NCBI GenBank assembly: GCA_030748365.1
Contig: JASMME010000026.1
Coordinates: 1 to 10,289 of the forward strand
Direction of reading: 5' to 3'
Source: Lutibacter sp.
GTDB taxonomy: Bacteria; Bacteroidota; Bacteroidia; Flavobacteriales; Flavobacteriaceae
DNA: 10,289 nt
The position numbers and the translations under genes were made by a program. The notes under the pieces are model-generated. The model was not told the DNA's origin. It saw only the letters and a list, made by a program, of their open reading frames with translations, and did no database searches. How positions within the stretch are numbered: the first letter of the stretch is position 1; each line of letters opens with the position of its first letter. Shown here one piece after another: positions 1 to 7,039 of this stretch.

Positions 1-1
1 G

Positions 2-97
2 GCGAGTTCCGACAAAGCATTGCTCGACAAGGTACTGGCCTATAAAGCTGGCCTCGAAGCAAAGGTGCACCGAGACGCTAAAGACCTTAGAAAATAA
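2..97 (+). CDS. purE: 3' end of a gene, possibly purE (N5-carboxyaminoimidazole ribonucleotide mutase)
   Basis: One frame stays open from the window edge to a TAA stop at 95-97 and encodes the last 31 residues of a protein. The tail is helical and charged, with the pattern LLDKVLAYKAGLEAKV and a final LRK. This resembles the C-terminal helix of flavobacterial PurE (typically L..K...YK..L..KV), and as I recall purE often precedes an M3 peptidase gene in this family. PurE converts N5-CAIR to CAIR in purine synthesis in the cytoplasm. The other two frames hit stops early. The catalytic core lies outside the window, so that this is a real gene end is fairly likely, while the purE name is only a pattern-based guess. 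The stop is 39 bp before the dcp start, compatible with co-transcription. Confidence 0.5.
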   Translation, partial: ASSDKALLDKVLAYKAGLEAKVHRDAKDLRK

Positions 98-136
98 TAG
101 ACGCAGGAACACGCTCCACAAATCCTTTGGGAGCAA

Positions 137-2179
137 ATGACCCTATTCATGAACAACCCTTTACTGGAACCTTTTGGCAAGCCCTATGATACGGCGCCTT
201 TTTCAAGCATACAAACCACTCATTTTAAACCCGCCTTTGCCAAGGCGATTGAAATGGCCAAGGAGGCAGTCGATGCCATCGTGCAGAATCCGGAGAATCC
301 GGACTTTGAGAATACCGTGGAGGCGCTGGAATTTAGCGGGGAAACCCTGGACCGGATTTCCAGTATCTTCTTCAACCTGAACGCAGCTGAAACCAACCCA
401 GCAATCCAGCAAATAGCCCAGGAAATCTCGCCCCTGCTGACAGCATTCTCAAATGACATCCGCCTGAACGAAGGTTTATTCAAAAGGATTGAACGGGTCT
501 ATCAGCAGAAAACAACACTTTCACTGGACAGCGAACAACAAATGCTTCTGGAGAAAACCTACAGGAATTTTTCAAGGAACGGTGCCGGACTACAAGATAA
601 GGACAAGAAGAAACTGAGAAAAACAGACAGTGAACTGGCCCGTCTCAGTCTGACATTTGGTGAGAATGTCCTGGCCGAGACCCATGATTTCACCCTTCAC
701 ATCACCGACGAGAATTGCCTAGAGGGCTTGCCCGATTCTGCCTTGGAAGCAGCCAAAATGGTCGCTGAAGAAAGGGCTAAAGAGGGTTGGATTTTTACCC
801 TGGATTACCCGAGTTACCTCCCTTTTATGACCTATGCAAAGGACCGGTCGCTACGCAAAAAAATGGCCCTTGCCTTTGGAGCCAGGGGCTACCGTAATAA
901 CCAGCATGACAACCAGCAAATTGTACGTGACATCGTTACAAAACGCCGAGAAAGAGCCCAGTTATTGGGCTATGATACACACGCTGACTTTGTACTGGAA
1001 GAACGGATGGCCGAAAGCCCTGACAAGGTCTTTTCTTTTTTGGAAGACCTCCTAAAAAAGGCGAGGCCTGCTGCTGACAAACAGTTTAGAGAACTCTGTG
1101 ATTTTGCCCGTAAAGACGGTGTGGCGCAATTGCAGCTATGGGACACGGCCTATTATTCGGAAAAACTTAAAAAAGAGCGGTTCAAGCTGGATCAGGAAGT
1201 TCTGAAACCCTATTTTCAGTTGGAAAATGTACTCCAGGGGGTATTTGAGATCGCCCATAAACTATTTGGGTTGTGTATTGAGGAGGTCTTTGATATCGAT
1301 CGGTATCACCCAGAGGTAAACACCTATAAAGTAAGTGATGCTACAGGGAATTTCAAGGCGGTACTGTACACTGACTTCTTCCCGAGGGCGGGCAAGAGAA
1401 ATGGTGCCTGGATGACCTCGTTTAAAGCACAATGGCAGCAAAAAGGCCAACATGAAAGACCCCATATTGCCATCGTGTGCAATTTCACCAAGCCTACTGC
1501 TAGCAAGCCTTCTCTACTGACCTTTCAGGAAGTAACGACCCTCTTCCATGAATTTGGCCATGCCCTACACGGCATGCTGGCCAATACCCGCTACCCCAGC
1601 CTGTCAGGAACCAGTGTTTCCTGGGATTTTGTAGAACTTCCCAGTCAATTGCTGGAAAACTGGTGCTATGAAGAAGCTTCCCTAAGCCTTTTTGCAAAAC
1701 ACTATAAAACTGGAGAACCCCTCCCGATGACATTGGTGGAAAAGATCCGGGAATCTGCGAATTTTATGGAAGGCCTGCAAACCCTCCGGCAATTGAGCTT
1801 TGGACTCTTGGACATGTACTGGCATGGGAGAAAATCTATGGACGTCGGTAGCCTTAAGGCAACAGAAAAAGCTGCTTTCAACAACACACGCTTGTATCCC
1901 GAGGTGCCTGAAACCTGTATGAGCACGTCTTTTTCACACATTTTTCAAGGAGGCTATGCCGCCGGCTATTATTCCTACAAATGGGCCGAAGTACTGGATG
2001 CTGATGCCTTTGCCTATATCAAGGAGCAAGGCATTTTTAACCAGGAGGTTGCCGAAAAATTAAAACGCTGTATACTGGAAAAAGGCGGTACTGAAAAACC
2101 AATGGACCTGTACCAGGCATTCAGGGGCAAAGCGCCCTCCAGTAAAGCCTTGCTTAAGAGGGCAGGATTGTTGACATAG
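137..2179 (+). CDS. dcp: M3 family zinc metallopeptidase, peptidyl-dipeptidase Dcp type
   Basis: The protein has 680 residues, matching the usual length of Dcp and oligopeptidase A (about 680). The thermolysin-like zinc site is complete: HEFGH at residues 471-475 (His471 and His475 ligands, Glu472 catalytic) and the third ligand Glu500 in DFVELPSQ, 25 residues after the second His. A GGYAAGYYSY segment at about 605-614 matches the substrate-binding Tyr/Gly loop near the C-terminus of M3 enzymes. The N-terminal part (NPENPDFENTVEALE, SGETLDRISSIFF, NDIRLNEGLF) resembles E. coli Dcp more than OpdA, so removal of C-terminal dipeptides from peptides is the likely activity. No signal peptide is visible, so a cytoplasmic role in peptide turnover is inferred. 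The ATG at 137 has GGGAG just upstream (129-133). A second in-frame ATG at 149 (MNNPLLEPF) matches where family members commonly begin, so the start is uncertain by four codons. Confidence 0.93.
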   Translation: MTLFMNNPLLEPFGKPYDTAPFSSIQTTHFKPAFAKAIEMAKEAVDAIVQNPENPDFENTVEALEFSGETLDRISSIFFNLNAAETNPAIQQIAQEISPLLTAFSNDIRLNEGLFKRIERVYQQKTTLSLDSEQQMLLEKTYRNFSRNGAGLQDKDKKKLRKTDSELARLSLTFGENVLAETHDFTLHITDENCLEGLPDSALEAAKMVAEERAKEGWIFTLDYPSYLPFMTYAKDRSLRKKMALAFGARGYRNNQHDNQQIVRDIVTKRRERAQLLGYDTHADFVLEERMAESPDKVFSFLEDLLKKARPAADKQFRELCDFARKDGVAQLQLWDTAYYSEKLKKERFKLDQEVLKPYFQLENVLQGVFEIAHKLFGLCIEEVFDIDRYHPEVNTYKVSDATGNFKAVLYTDFFPRAGKRNGAWMTSFKAQWQQKGQHERPHIAIVCNFTKPTASKPSLLTFQEVTTLFHEFGHALHGMLANTRYPSLSGTSVSWDFVELPSQLLENWCYEEASLSLFAKHYKTGEPLPMTLVEKIRESANFMEGLQTLRQLSFGLLDMYWHGRKSMDVGSLKATEKAAFNNTRLYPEVPETCMSTSFSHIFQGGYAAGYYSYKWAEVLDADAFAYIKEQGIFNQEVAEKLKRCILEKGGTEKPMDLYQAFRGKAPSSKALLKRAGLLT

Positions 2180-2293
2180 GGTGGAGAAGGCCCTTATTTC
2201 CAATGAGGAAGACTGGTGCTAGCAATAGCAGTACCATCGCAGTATTTTATGGAAAGTTTCAGGAATATTCATTCATAGAAATATAATTTATCC

Positions 2294-2301
2294 TATTTTT
2301 G
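2294..2301 (+). promoter_or_regulatory. Candidate Bacteroidota -7 promoter element for lpd
   Basis: TATTTTTG is an exact match to the Bacteroidota -7 consensus TAnnTTTG and lies 25 bp before the lpd ATG. No clean TTTG/TTG -33 box sits at the expected 17-23 bp distance; the nearest is a poor TTC at 2272-2274 with 19 bp spacing. The rest of the 147 bp gap between dcp and lpd is A+T-rich towards the gene and shows no other gene. A role as the lpd promoter is inferred from position and consensus only. Confidence 0.5.
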
Positions 2302-2326
2302 CAGCCTAATCTTAAGGTAATAATTT

Positions 2327-3727
2327 ATGAGCAAGTACGATGTTGTTGTCATCGGTTCCGGACCAGGAGGATACGTAGCAGCTATCAGGTGCGCACAATT
2401 GGGCTTAAAAACAGCCATTATTGAAAAATACAACACCCTGGGAGGGACTTGTCTGAATGTAGGGTGTATCCCTTCCAAGGCATTACTGGACTCCTCTCAC
2501 CATTACCAGGATGCCGTTCAACACTTCGACAAACACGGTATTGATATTGCAGATATCAAACTGAATTTTACCCAAATGATCGCCCGAAAAGACGCGGTGG
2601 TTGCCCAAACATCGGGTGGAATCAACTACCTGATGGAAAAGAATGGCATCAGCGTTTACCAGGGAACCGGAAGCTTTGTTGACAATACGCATATCAAGCT
2701 CTCAAAATCCGATGGCAGTAAAGAACAGATTGAAGCAGCGCATACCATTATTGCTACCGGATCAAAACCGGCCTCGCTGCCCTTTATAGAACTCGACAAG
2801 AAAAGGGTCATCACTTCTACTGAAGCCCTGAGCCTAGAAACAGTTCCCAAACACCTAATCGTTATTGGTGGCGGGGTTATCGGGCTCGAACTGGGTTCTG
2901 TATATAAGCGATTGGGTGCCGAGGTATCGGTCATAGAATACCTACCGACCATCGTACCCGGCATGGATAGTATGCTTTCCAAAGAACTGCAAAAATCACT
3001 AAAAAAACAGGGTATAAAATGCCATACAAGCCACCAGGTGACTTCGGTGGAGAATACCGGTAAAGAGGTGCTTGTAAAAGCGACTGACAAGAAAGGAAAC
3101 CCGGTTGAGTTTAAAGGGGACTTCAGCTTGGTGGCTGTGGGAAGGAAAGCCTTTACGGAAGGCCTGGGTCTTGAAAATACCGGTGTACAGGTAAATGAAC
3201 GCGGACAGATAGAAACCGACACACAGCTACGGACCCATGTACCGAACATCTATGCCATCGGAGATGTGGTAAAAGGCGCCATGCTGGCACACAAGGCAGA
3301 GGAAGAAGGGACGATGGCTGCGGAGATCATCGCTGGTCAACAGCCCCACATCAACTACAACCTAATTCCTGGCGTGGTCTATACCTGGCCAGAAGTGGCT
3401 GCCGTTGGGAAGACTGAGGAACAATTGAAAAAAGAAGGAATCCAATACAAGGTTGGCAGCTTTGCCATGCGTGCTTTGGGAAGGGCCAGGGCCAGTATGG
3501 ATACCGATGGACAAATAAAAGTGCTCGCCGATGCACAGACTGATGAAATACTGGGTGTGCACATGATTGGCGCCCGTGCCGCAGATATGATTGCAGAGGC
3601 GGTAATTGCCATGGAATTTAGGGCCTCTTCTGAAGATATTGCCCGTTCTTCACATGCACATCCGACCTATACCGAGGCTTTTAAAGAGGCTTGTTTGGCC
3701 GTTCACCAACGGGCCATTCACAGCTAA
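2327..3727 (+). CDS. lpdA: Dihydrolipoyl dehydrogenase (E3 of 2-oxoacid dehydrogenase complexes)
   Basis: This 466-residue flavoprotein has the full class I disulfide oxidoreductase layout. The FAD-binding GSGPGG is at residues 10-15, and the redox-active disulfide is Cys42/Cys47 in GGTCLNVGCIPSK. The NAD-binding GGGVIG is at 181-186, the second FAD contact YAIGDV has Asp313, and the C-terminal interface holds the catalytic His445 of HPT with Glu450. The GGTCLNVGC active site and HAHPT ending separate it from glutathione and mercuric reductases. It reoxidises dihydrolipoamide on the E2 subunits of pyruvate, 2-oxoglutarate and branched-chain dehydrogenases, or of the glycine cleavage system, passing electrons to NAD+. 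No E1 or E2 gene is nearby, so it probably serves several complexes as a shared E3. The start ATG gives the canonical MSKYDVVVIGSG beginning; an AAGG about 10 bp upstream is a weak ribosome binding site. Confidence 0.96.
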   Translation: MSKYDVVVIGSGPGGYVAAIRCAQLGLKTAIIEKYNTLGGTCLNVGCIPSKALLDSSHHYQDAVQHFDKHGIDIADIKLNFTQMIARKDAVVAQTSGGINYLMEKNGISVYQGTGSFVDNTHIKLSKSDGSKEQIEAAHTIIATGSKPASLPFIELDKKRVITSTEALSLETVPKHLIVIGGGVIGLELGSVYKRLGAEVSVIEYLPTIVPGMDSMLSKELQKSLKKQGIKCHTSHQVTSVENTGKEVLVKATDKKGNPVEFKGDFSLVAVGRKAFTEGLGLENTGVQVNERGQIETDTQLRTHVPNIYAIGDVVKGAMLAHKAEEEGTMAAEIIAGQQPHINYNLIPGVVYTWPEVAAVGKTEEQLKKEGIQYKVGSFAMRALGRARASMDTDGQIKVLADAQTDEILGVHMIGARAADMIAEAVIAMEFRASSEDIARSSHAHPTYTEAFKEACLAVHQRAIHS

Positions 3728-3782
3728 AAAAATCTACGGAATAGTAGGGCTTATACCCAAAGGAATTTAGCAACTTCAGCCA

Positions 3783-5081
3783 ATGCAAAGGACCCGTACC
3801 CAGATCCAAATCAAAGAGGTAGCTGCCTTTAAAACGCAATTGTTGTATTGGGCTCAGCAGTTTGACACCGCTGTTTGGCTTGATAGCAATGAGCATACCG
3901 AACAGTACGGGCAGTTCGACGCCTTGCTGGCTGTAGACGAACTATCAGCTATCAAAACCGGCGCTTCCCAAGCCTTTGACACACTAAAACACTACCAGTC
4001 AAAGACCAAAGACTACCTCTTTGGTTATATGAGTTACGACCTGAAAAATGATATTGAACCGCTGCAGTCCGCAAATTTTGACGCCCTGGAATTTCCTGAA
4101 CTGTACTTCTTTCAACCCAAGAAAATCTTTGTGATCAGGGGGCATGAGCTCACGGTAGAATACGCCCCGGCATACGCCCATGAAATTCCTGTAGACCTCG
4201 CAGCTATCGAAGCCCTAACAACCATGCAGGAACCTAAAGGCGCCCCGCTTGACATCCATTTTCGGATGGATCGAAGCGTCTATTTAAACAAAGTGAACAC
4301 ACTGCTAAAACACCTGCAACGGGGCGATCTTTATGAAGCTAATTTTTGCCAGGAATTCTACAGCTCAGGGACTACAATCAACCCAGTAGCTACCTTTCAA
4401 CAGCTGAATCACTTGTCACGCACACCGTTTGCAAGTTTCCTAAAATTACAGGAACATTACCTGCTCTGCGCTTCCCCGGAACGCTATCTTAAAAAAGAAG
4501 GGGCGACTGTTATCTCCCAACCGATCAAAGGGACTGAAAGAAGGTCCAACAATGCTGAAACAGATGCCTTGCTGGCCCGTCAGTTGGCTAAAAACCCCAA
4601 AGAGCGTGCCGAAAACATCATGATTGTAGACCTGGTAAGGAATGACCTTTCTCGCATCGCTGAAAGCGGTTCGGTCAAGGTAGAAGAACTCTGTGGTGTC
4701 TATACCTTTGAACAGGTCCACCAACTGATTTCTACTGTTTCCTGTAAGGTACGTCCAGAGACCCATCCAGTAGACATTATCAGGAATACCTTTCCCATGG
4801 GCAGTATGACTGGGGCCCCGAAGATATCGGCCATGAAGATTATTGAAACACAGGAACTGACCAAAAGAGGGTTGTACTCGGGAGCCGTGGGTTATTTTAC
4901 CCCCAAGGGGGATTTTGATTTTAATGTGGTCATCCGGAGTTTGCTTTACAACGCCGCCAAGCAATACATCTCCTTCTCAGTGGGGGGCGCCATTACAGCC
5001 CAATCAAGCCCTGAAAAAGAATACGAGGAATGCCTGTTAAAGGCCCAGGCTATAAAAACAGTATTGTTAGACAGGAATTGA
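3783..5081 (+). CDS. pabB: Aminodeoxychorismate synthase component I (anthranilate synthase component I family)
   Basis: The 432-residue protein is a chorismate-utilising enzyme. Its signature PIKGT lies at residues 247-251. The Lys in this position (K249, equivalent to E. coli PabB Lys274) marks aminodeoxychorismate synthase, whereas anthranilate synthases have PIAGT. Other conserved blocks are ENIMIVDLVRNDL at 277-289, GSMTGAPK at 340-347, and SGAVGY further on. The predicted reaction is chorismate plus ammonia to 4-amino-4-deoxychorismate, a precursor of p-aminobenzoate and folate. The PabA glutaminase and PabC lyase are not in the window. It starts 55 bp after lpd, with no -7 box recognised in that gap, and ends 13 bp before tilS, so co-transcription with tilS is likely and with lpd possible. 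No Shine-Dalgarno sequence is visible. The Lys strongly favours PabB over TrpE, but substrate output is inferred. Confidence 0.9.
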   Translation: MQRTRTQIQIKEVAAFKTQLLYWAQQFDTAVWLDSNEHTEQYGQFDALLAVDELSAIKTGASQAFDTLKHYQSKTKDYLFGYMSYDLKNDIEPLQSANFDALEFPELYFFQPKKIFVIRGHELTVEYAPAYAHEIPVDLAAIEALTTMQEPKGAPLDIHFRMDRSVYLNKVNTLLKHLQRGDLYEANFCQEFYSSGTTINPVATFQQLNHLSRTPFASFLKLQEHYLLCASPERYLKKEGATVISQPIKGTERRSNNAETDALLARQLAKNPKERAENIMIVDLVRNDLSRIAESGSVKVEELCGVYTFEQVHQLISTVSCKVRPETHPVDIIRNTFPMGSMTGAPKISAMKIIETQELTKRGLYSGAVGYFTPKGDFDFNVVIRSLLYNAAKQYISFSVGGAITAQSSPEKEYEECLLKAQAIKTVLLDRN

Positions 5082-5094
5082 TTAACTTTACCCT

Positions 5095-6432
5095 ATGCTG
5101 GCAACCTTTCAGGAACACCTTTACGAACACCTTGGCTTTCTAAAAGGGAAGACGGTACTCCTCGGAATTTCCGGAGGGCTAGACAGTGTGGTATTGGCAG
5201 ACCTTTTATACCGTTCAAAAGTAGCGTTTTCGCTGGCCCATTGTAATTTTAAACTCCGCGGTGAAGCGAGCGACCAGGACGAGCAATTTGTAAAAACACT
5301 GGCCGAAAAACGCGAAATTCCATTGGTATATACTTCTTTTGACACCAATCAGTACGCTGACAAACAAGGTATTTCCATCCAAATGGCAGCCAGAGAGCTT
5401 CGCTATAAGTGGTTTGAAAAAATGCGGAGAGATATCGGCGCTGATTATGTGTTGACCGCCCACCACAAAGACGACCTCTTAGAGACCTTTTTGATCAACC
5501 TAATCCGCGGAACTGGCCTCGATGGGCTGACAGGAATCCCGGAGGTCAACGGAAATATCGTCAGGCCATTACTGCCCTTTAGCCGGGAGGACATCGCAGC
5601 ATACGCCCAAGAGCAACAACTTTTGTGGAGAGAAGACCAAAGCAACCACAGCGTACACTACACACGGAACAAACTCCGCCACCAGGTAATTCCAGTACTT
5701 AAATCCATCAACCCGGGTCTGTTGGAGGGTTTTGAAAAAACCCTGGAACACCTAAAGGACAGCCAACAAATCATTTCAGATGCCCTTAGCGAGGTGCGTA
5801 CATCCAGTGTAGAAACACAGGGTGAAGTACAGCACATCAACTGTAAAAAAATAAGTGCCCTGAGCCGCCCCAAAGCTTATTTGTACGAATTGCTAAAGGA
5901 AAAAGGGTTTACTGCCTGGAAGGATGTTGCAGGATTGCTAACCGCCCAGACCGGCAAGCAGGTATTCAGCAACACACACCGCCTGCTCAAAAACCGGGAA
6001 GTACTGGTCTTGTCAGAAAACAAAACACACCCAGTTGACAAACCAATCCAGATAAATCAGGCGCTTCGTGAAATCACCCACCCACTATCCTTGCAGTTCG
6101 AGCAAGTGACAATCACCCCTGGGCAAAGCGACTCGGAATTGTCTAAATGGCTCCATGACCAAACGAATTGCACTTGTTTAGATGCCGCAAAGCTCTGCTT
6201 TCCCCTACACCTGAGAAAATGGCAAAAAGGAGACTACTTTTACCCACTGGGCATGAAAGGCAAAAAAAAGCTGAGCAAGTATTTTAAGGACGAGAAAATG
6301 TCAATGCTCGACAAAGAAAACACCTGGTGTTTGTATTCAGGAAGCGACCTGGTCTGGATTGTCGGCAGACGAATGGACAAACGCTTCAAAGTGACTGAAA
6401 AAACCAGTCGTATTTTTAAAATCAGTCACTGA
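5095..6432 (+). CDS. tilS: tRNA(Ile)-lysidine synthetase TilS
   Basis: This 445-residue N-type ATP pyrophosphatase has the PP-loop SGGLDS at residues 26-31. The family motif HCNFKLRG follows, then AHHKDD with His123, His124, Asp126 and Asp127, and RNKLR at 191-195. The C-terminal TilS domain is present, with LRKWQKGDYFYPLGMKGKKK starting at residue 373 and a final VGRRMDKRFKVT. TilS uses ATP and lysine to convert the wobble C34 of the CAU-anticodon tRNA-Ile to lysidine, switching it from methionine to isoleucine identity and AUA decoding. It is normally essential and cytoplasmic. The length and two-domain build match the long (E. coli-like) TilS form. The ATG lies 13 bp after the pabB stop with no clear ribosome binding site, suggesting operon expression. 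The last codons form one arm of a hairpin that includes the stop codon. Confidence 0.95.
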   Translation: MLATFQEHLYEHLGFLKGKTVLLGISGGLDSVVLADLLYRSKVAFSLAHCNFKLRGEASDQDEQFVKTLAEKREIPLVYTSFDTNQYADKQGISIQMAARELRYKWFEKMRRDIGADYVLTAHHKDDLLETFLINLIRGTGLDGLTGIPEVNGNIVRPLLPFSREDIAAYAQEQQLLWREDQSNHSVHYTRNKLRHQVIPVLKSINPGLLEGFEKTLEHLKDSQQIISDALSEVRTSSVETQGEVQHINCKKISALSRPKAYLYELLKEKGFTAWKDVAGLLTAQTGKQVFSNTHRLLKNREVLVLSENKTHPVDKPIQINQALREITHPLSLQFEQVTITPGQSDSELSKWLHDQTNCTCLDAAKLCFPLHLRKWQKGDYFYPLGMKGKKKLSKYFKDEKMSMLDKENTWCLYSGSDLVWIVGRRMDKRFKVTEKTSRIFKISH

Positions 6433-6436
6433 TTTT
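6418..6436 (+). terminator. Possible terminator hairpin spanning the tilS stop codon
   Basis: AAAATCAG (6418-6425) and CTGATTTT (6429-6436) form a perfect 8 bp stem with a 3 nt TCA loop, followed by one more T and then ACC. The TGA stop of tilS (6430-6432) lies within the right arm. The U-rich right arm is terminator-like, but the stem has only two G-C pairs, so it would be weak. Position at the end of the pabB-tilS unit is the main support. Confidence 0.35.
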
Positions 6437-6466
6437 TACCAATACACCTGTTTACCATATTTTTAG

Positions 6467-6474
6467 TATCTTTA
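6467..6474 (+). promoter_or_regulatory. Possible -7 element upstream of the secreted hypothetical gene
   Basis: TATCTTTA matches TAnnTTTG at all but the last base and lies 30 bp before the ATG at 6505. An overlapping alternative, TATTTTTA at 6458-6465, has the same single mismatch. Neither has a convincing TTG box at 17-23 bp, so this is a weak call resting on position and on the preceding hairpin, which suggests a new transcription unit. Confidence 0.3.
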
Positions 6475-6504
6475 GTAGCATACTATCTAACAATCAAAAC
6501 GACT

Positions 6505-6939
6505 ATGTTTATAGCACTTAAAAAGTTCTTGGTCTTTGGAGCGCTGTTCTTTGTTATTTCCACCAACGCCCAGGAAATCGATTTTTCCAAAGAAACGAAG
6601 ATTGGAACAGTTGTTATCAGGGCTGTCAACAAAATGGAGCCCATTGATCTGTTAAAGGAGTTTCGCCCTGGACAGGTTTTTTTGAAGCGAGAAAACTTCC
6701 TACAGGAATCTCAGGTGAATCGCAATTATGAAATCAACCAAACACTGGTCTTCGGGGCTTACCGGTTTCTCAATTTTAATGTGAATGATTTCCACGTTAA
6801 GCATGGAAAAGGCAGGCTACCAAGGGCTTATTTACAGAAAAGAAGCGGCCATTATATATTTGAATCCTATTCCGAACAGTACCGAAACCTAGACATGAAA
6901 AAAGCTTTTTTCGACGTAAGTGAACTATACAGGCGTTAG
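6505..6939 (+). CDS. Hypothetical secreted or periplasmic protein, 144 residues
   Basis: I do not recognise this protein. It begins with a textbook Sec signal peptide: Lys6-Lys7, a hydrophobic core FLVFGALFFVIS, and a likely cleavage after Ala22 in STNA|QE. There is no cysteine at the cleavage site, so it is not a lipoprotein. The mature part of about 122 residues has no further membrane segment and no cysteine. It is rich in aromatic residues and Asn, and carries about 21 Lys/Arg against 15 Asp/Glu, giving a basic character. There is no C-terminal type IX sorting domain. Alternating polar and hydrophobic stretches such as TKIGTVVIRAV and QTLVFGAYRFLNFNV suggest beta structure, which is inference. 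It stands alone: 72 bp after tilS and 100 bp before ppc, with candidate promoters on both sides, so its neighbours say little about its role. Codon use and base composition look like the surrounding genes. Confidence 0.8.
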   Translation: MFIALKKFLVFGALFFVISTNAQEIDFSKETKIGTVVIRAVNKMEPIDLLKEFRPGQVFLKRENFLQESQVNRNYEINQTLVFGAYRFLNFNVNDFHVKHGKGRLPRAYLQKRSGHYIFESYSEQYRNLDMKKAFFDVSELYRR

Positions 6940-6987
6940 CGCCCATCGCAGATCACAAAAAAAACGATTTCGTTAAATTGCCCCTCT

Positions 6988-7017
6988 GATCCTTTGTATA
7001 TAATTGATCTTTTGTAT
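6988..7017 (+). repeat. Imperfect 12 bp direct repeat in the ppc promoter region
   Basis: GATCCTTTGTAT at 6988-6999 and GATCTTTTGTAT at 7006-7017 match at 11 of 12 bases with an 18 bp offset. The first copy contains the TTTG -33-like box and the second runs into the TATTTTTC -7-like box of the predicted ppc promoter. It may simply reflect promoter elements or may be a paired regulator site; the sequence alone cannot decide. Confidence 0.5.
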
Positions 7018-7022
7018 TTTTC
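6993..7022 (+). promoter_or_regulatory. Candidate Bacteroidota promoter for ppc
   Basis: TTTG (6993-6996) and TATTTTTC (7015-7022) are separated by 18 bp, within the range of the Bacteroidota -33/-7 pair, with one mismatch in the -7 box. Transcription would begin near 7028, about 12 bp before the ppc ATG. A second candidate pair overlaps it: TTG at 6978-6980, then 18 bp, then TATAATTG at 6999-7006, also with one mismatch. Which is used cannot be told from the sequence. Confidence 0.45.
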
Positions 7023-7039
7023 GGCTTAAATATCCAGGC

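Noticed and set aside
2656..3249. Antisense open frame of 197 codons across lpd
   Set aside because: It lies wholly within the well-supported lpd gene on the other strand. Its translation is Ser/Pro/Thr-rich without any recognisable domain, as expected of a shadow frame.
3728..3782. Promoter or terminator between lpd and pabB
   Set aside because: No TAnnTTTG box and no stem longer than 3 bp (GGG/CCC) was seen in the 55 bp gap.
4446..4964. Antisense open frame of 172 codons across pabB
   Set aside because: It overlaps the conserved PIKGT and GAPK region of pabB on the opposite strand and shows no family features of its own.
3783..5081. Anthranilate synthase component I (trpE) as the identity of this gene
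   Set aside because: The active-site signature is PIKGT with Lys, typical of PabB, not the PIAGT of TrpE, and no tryptophan pathway gene is adjacent.
6963..6974. AACGATTTCGTT as a terminator after the secreted hypothetical gene
   Set aside because: At most four usable base pairs with a 4 nt loop and no T-run; too weak to call.
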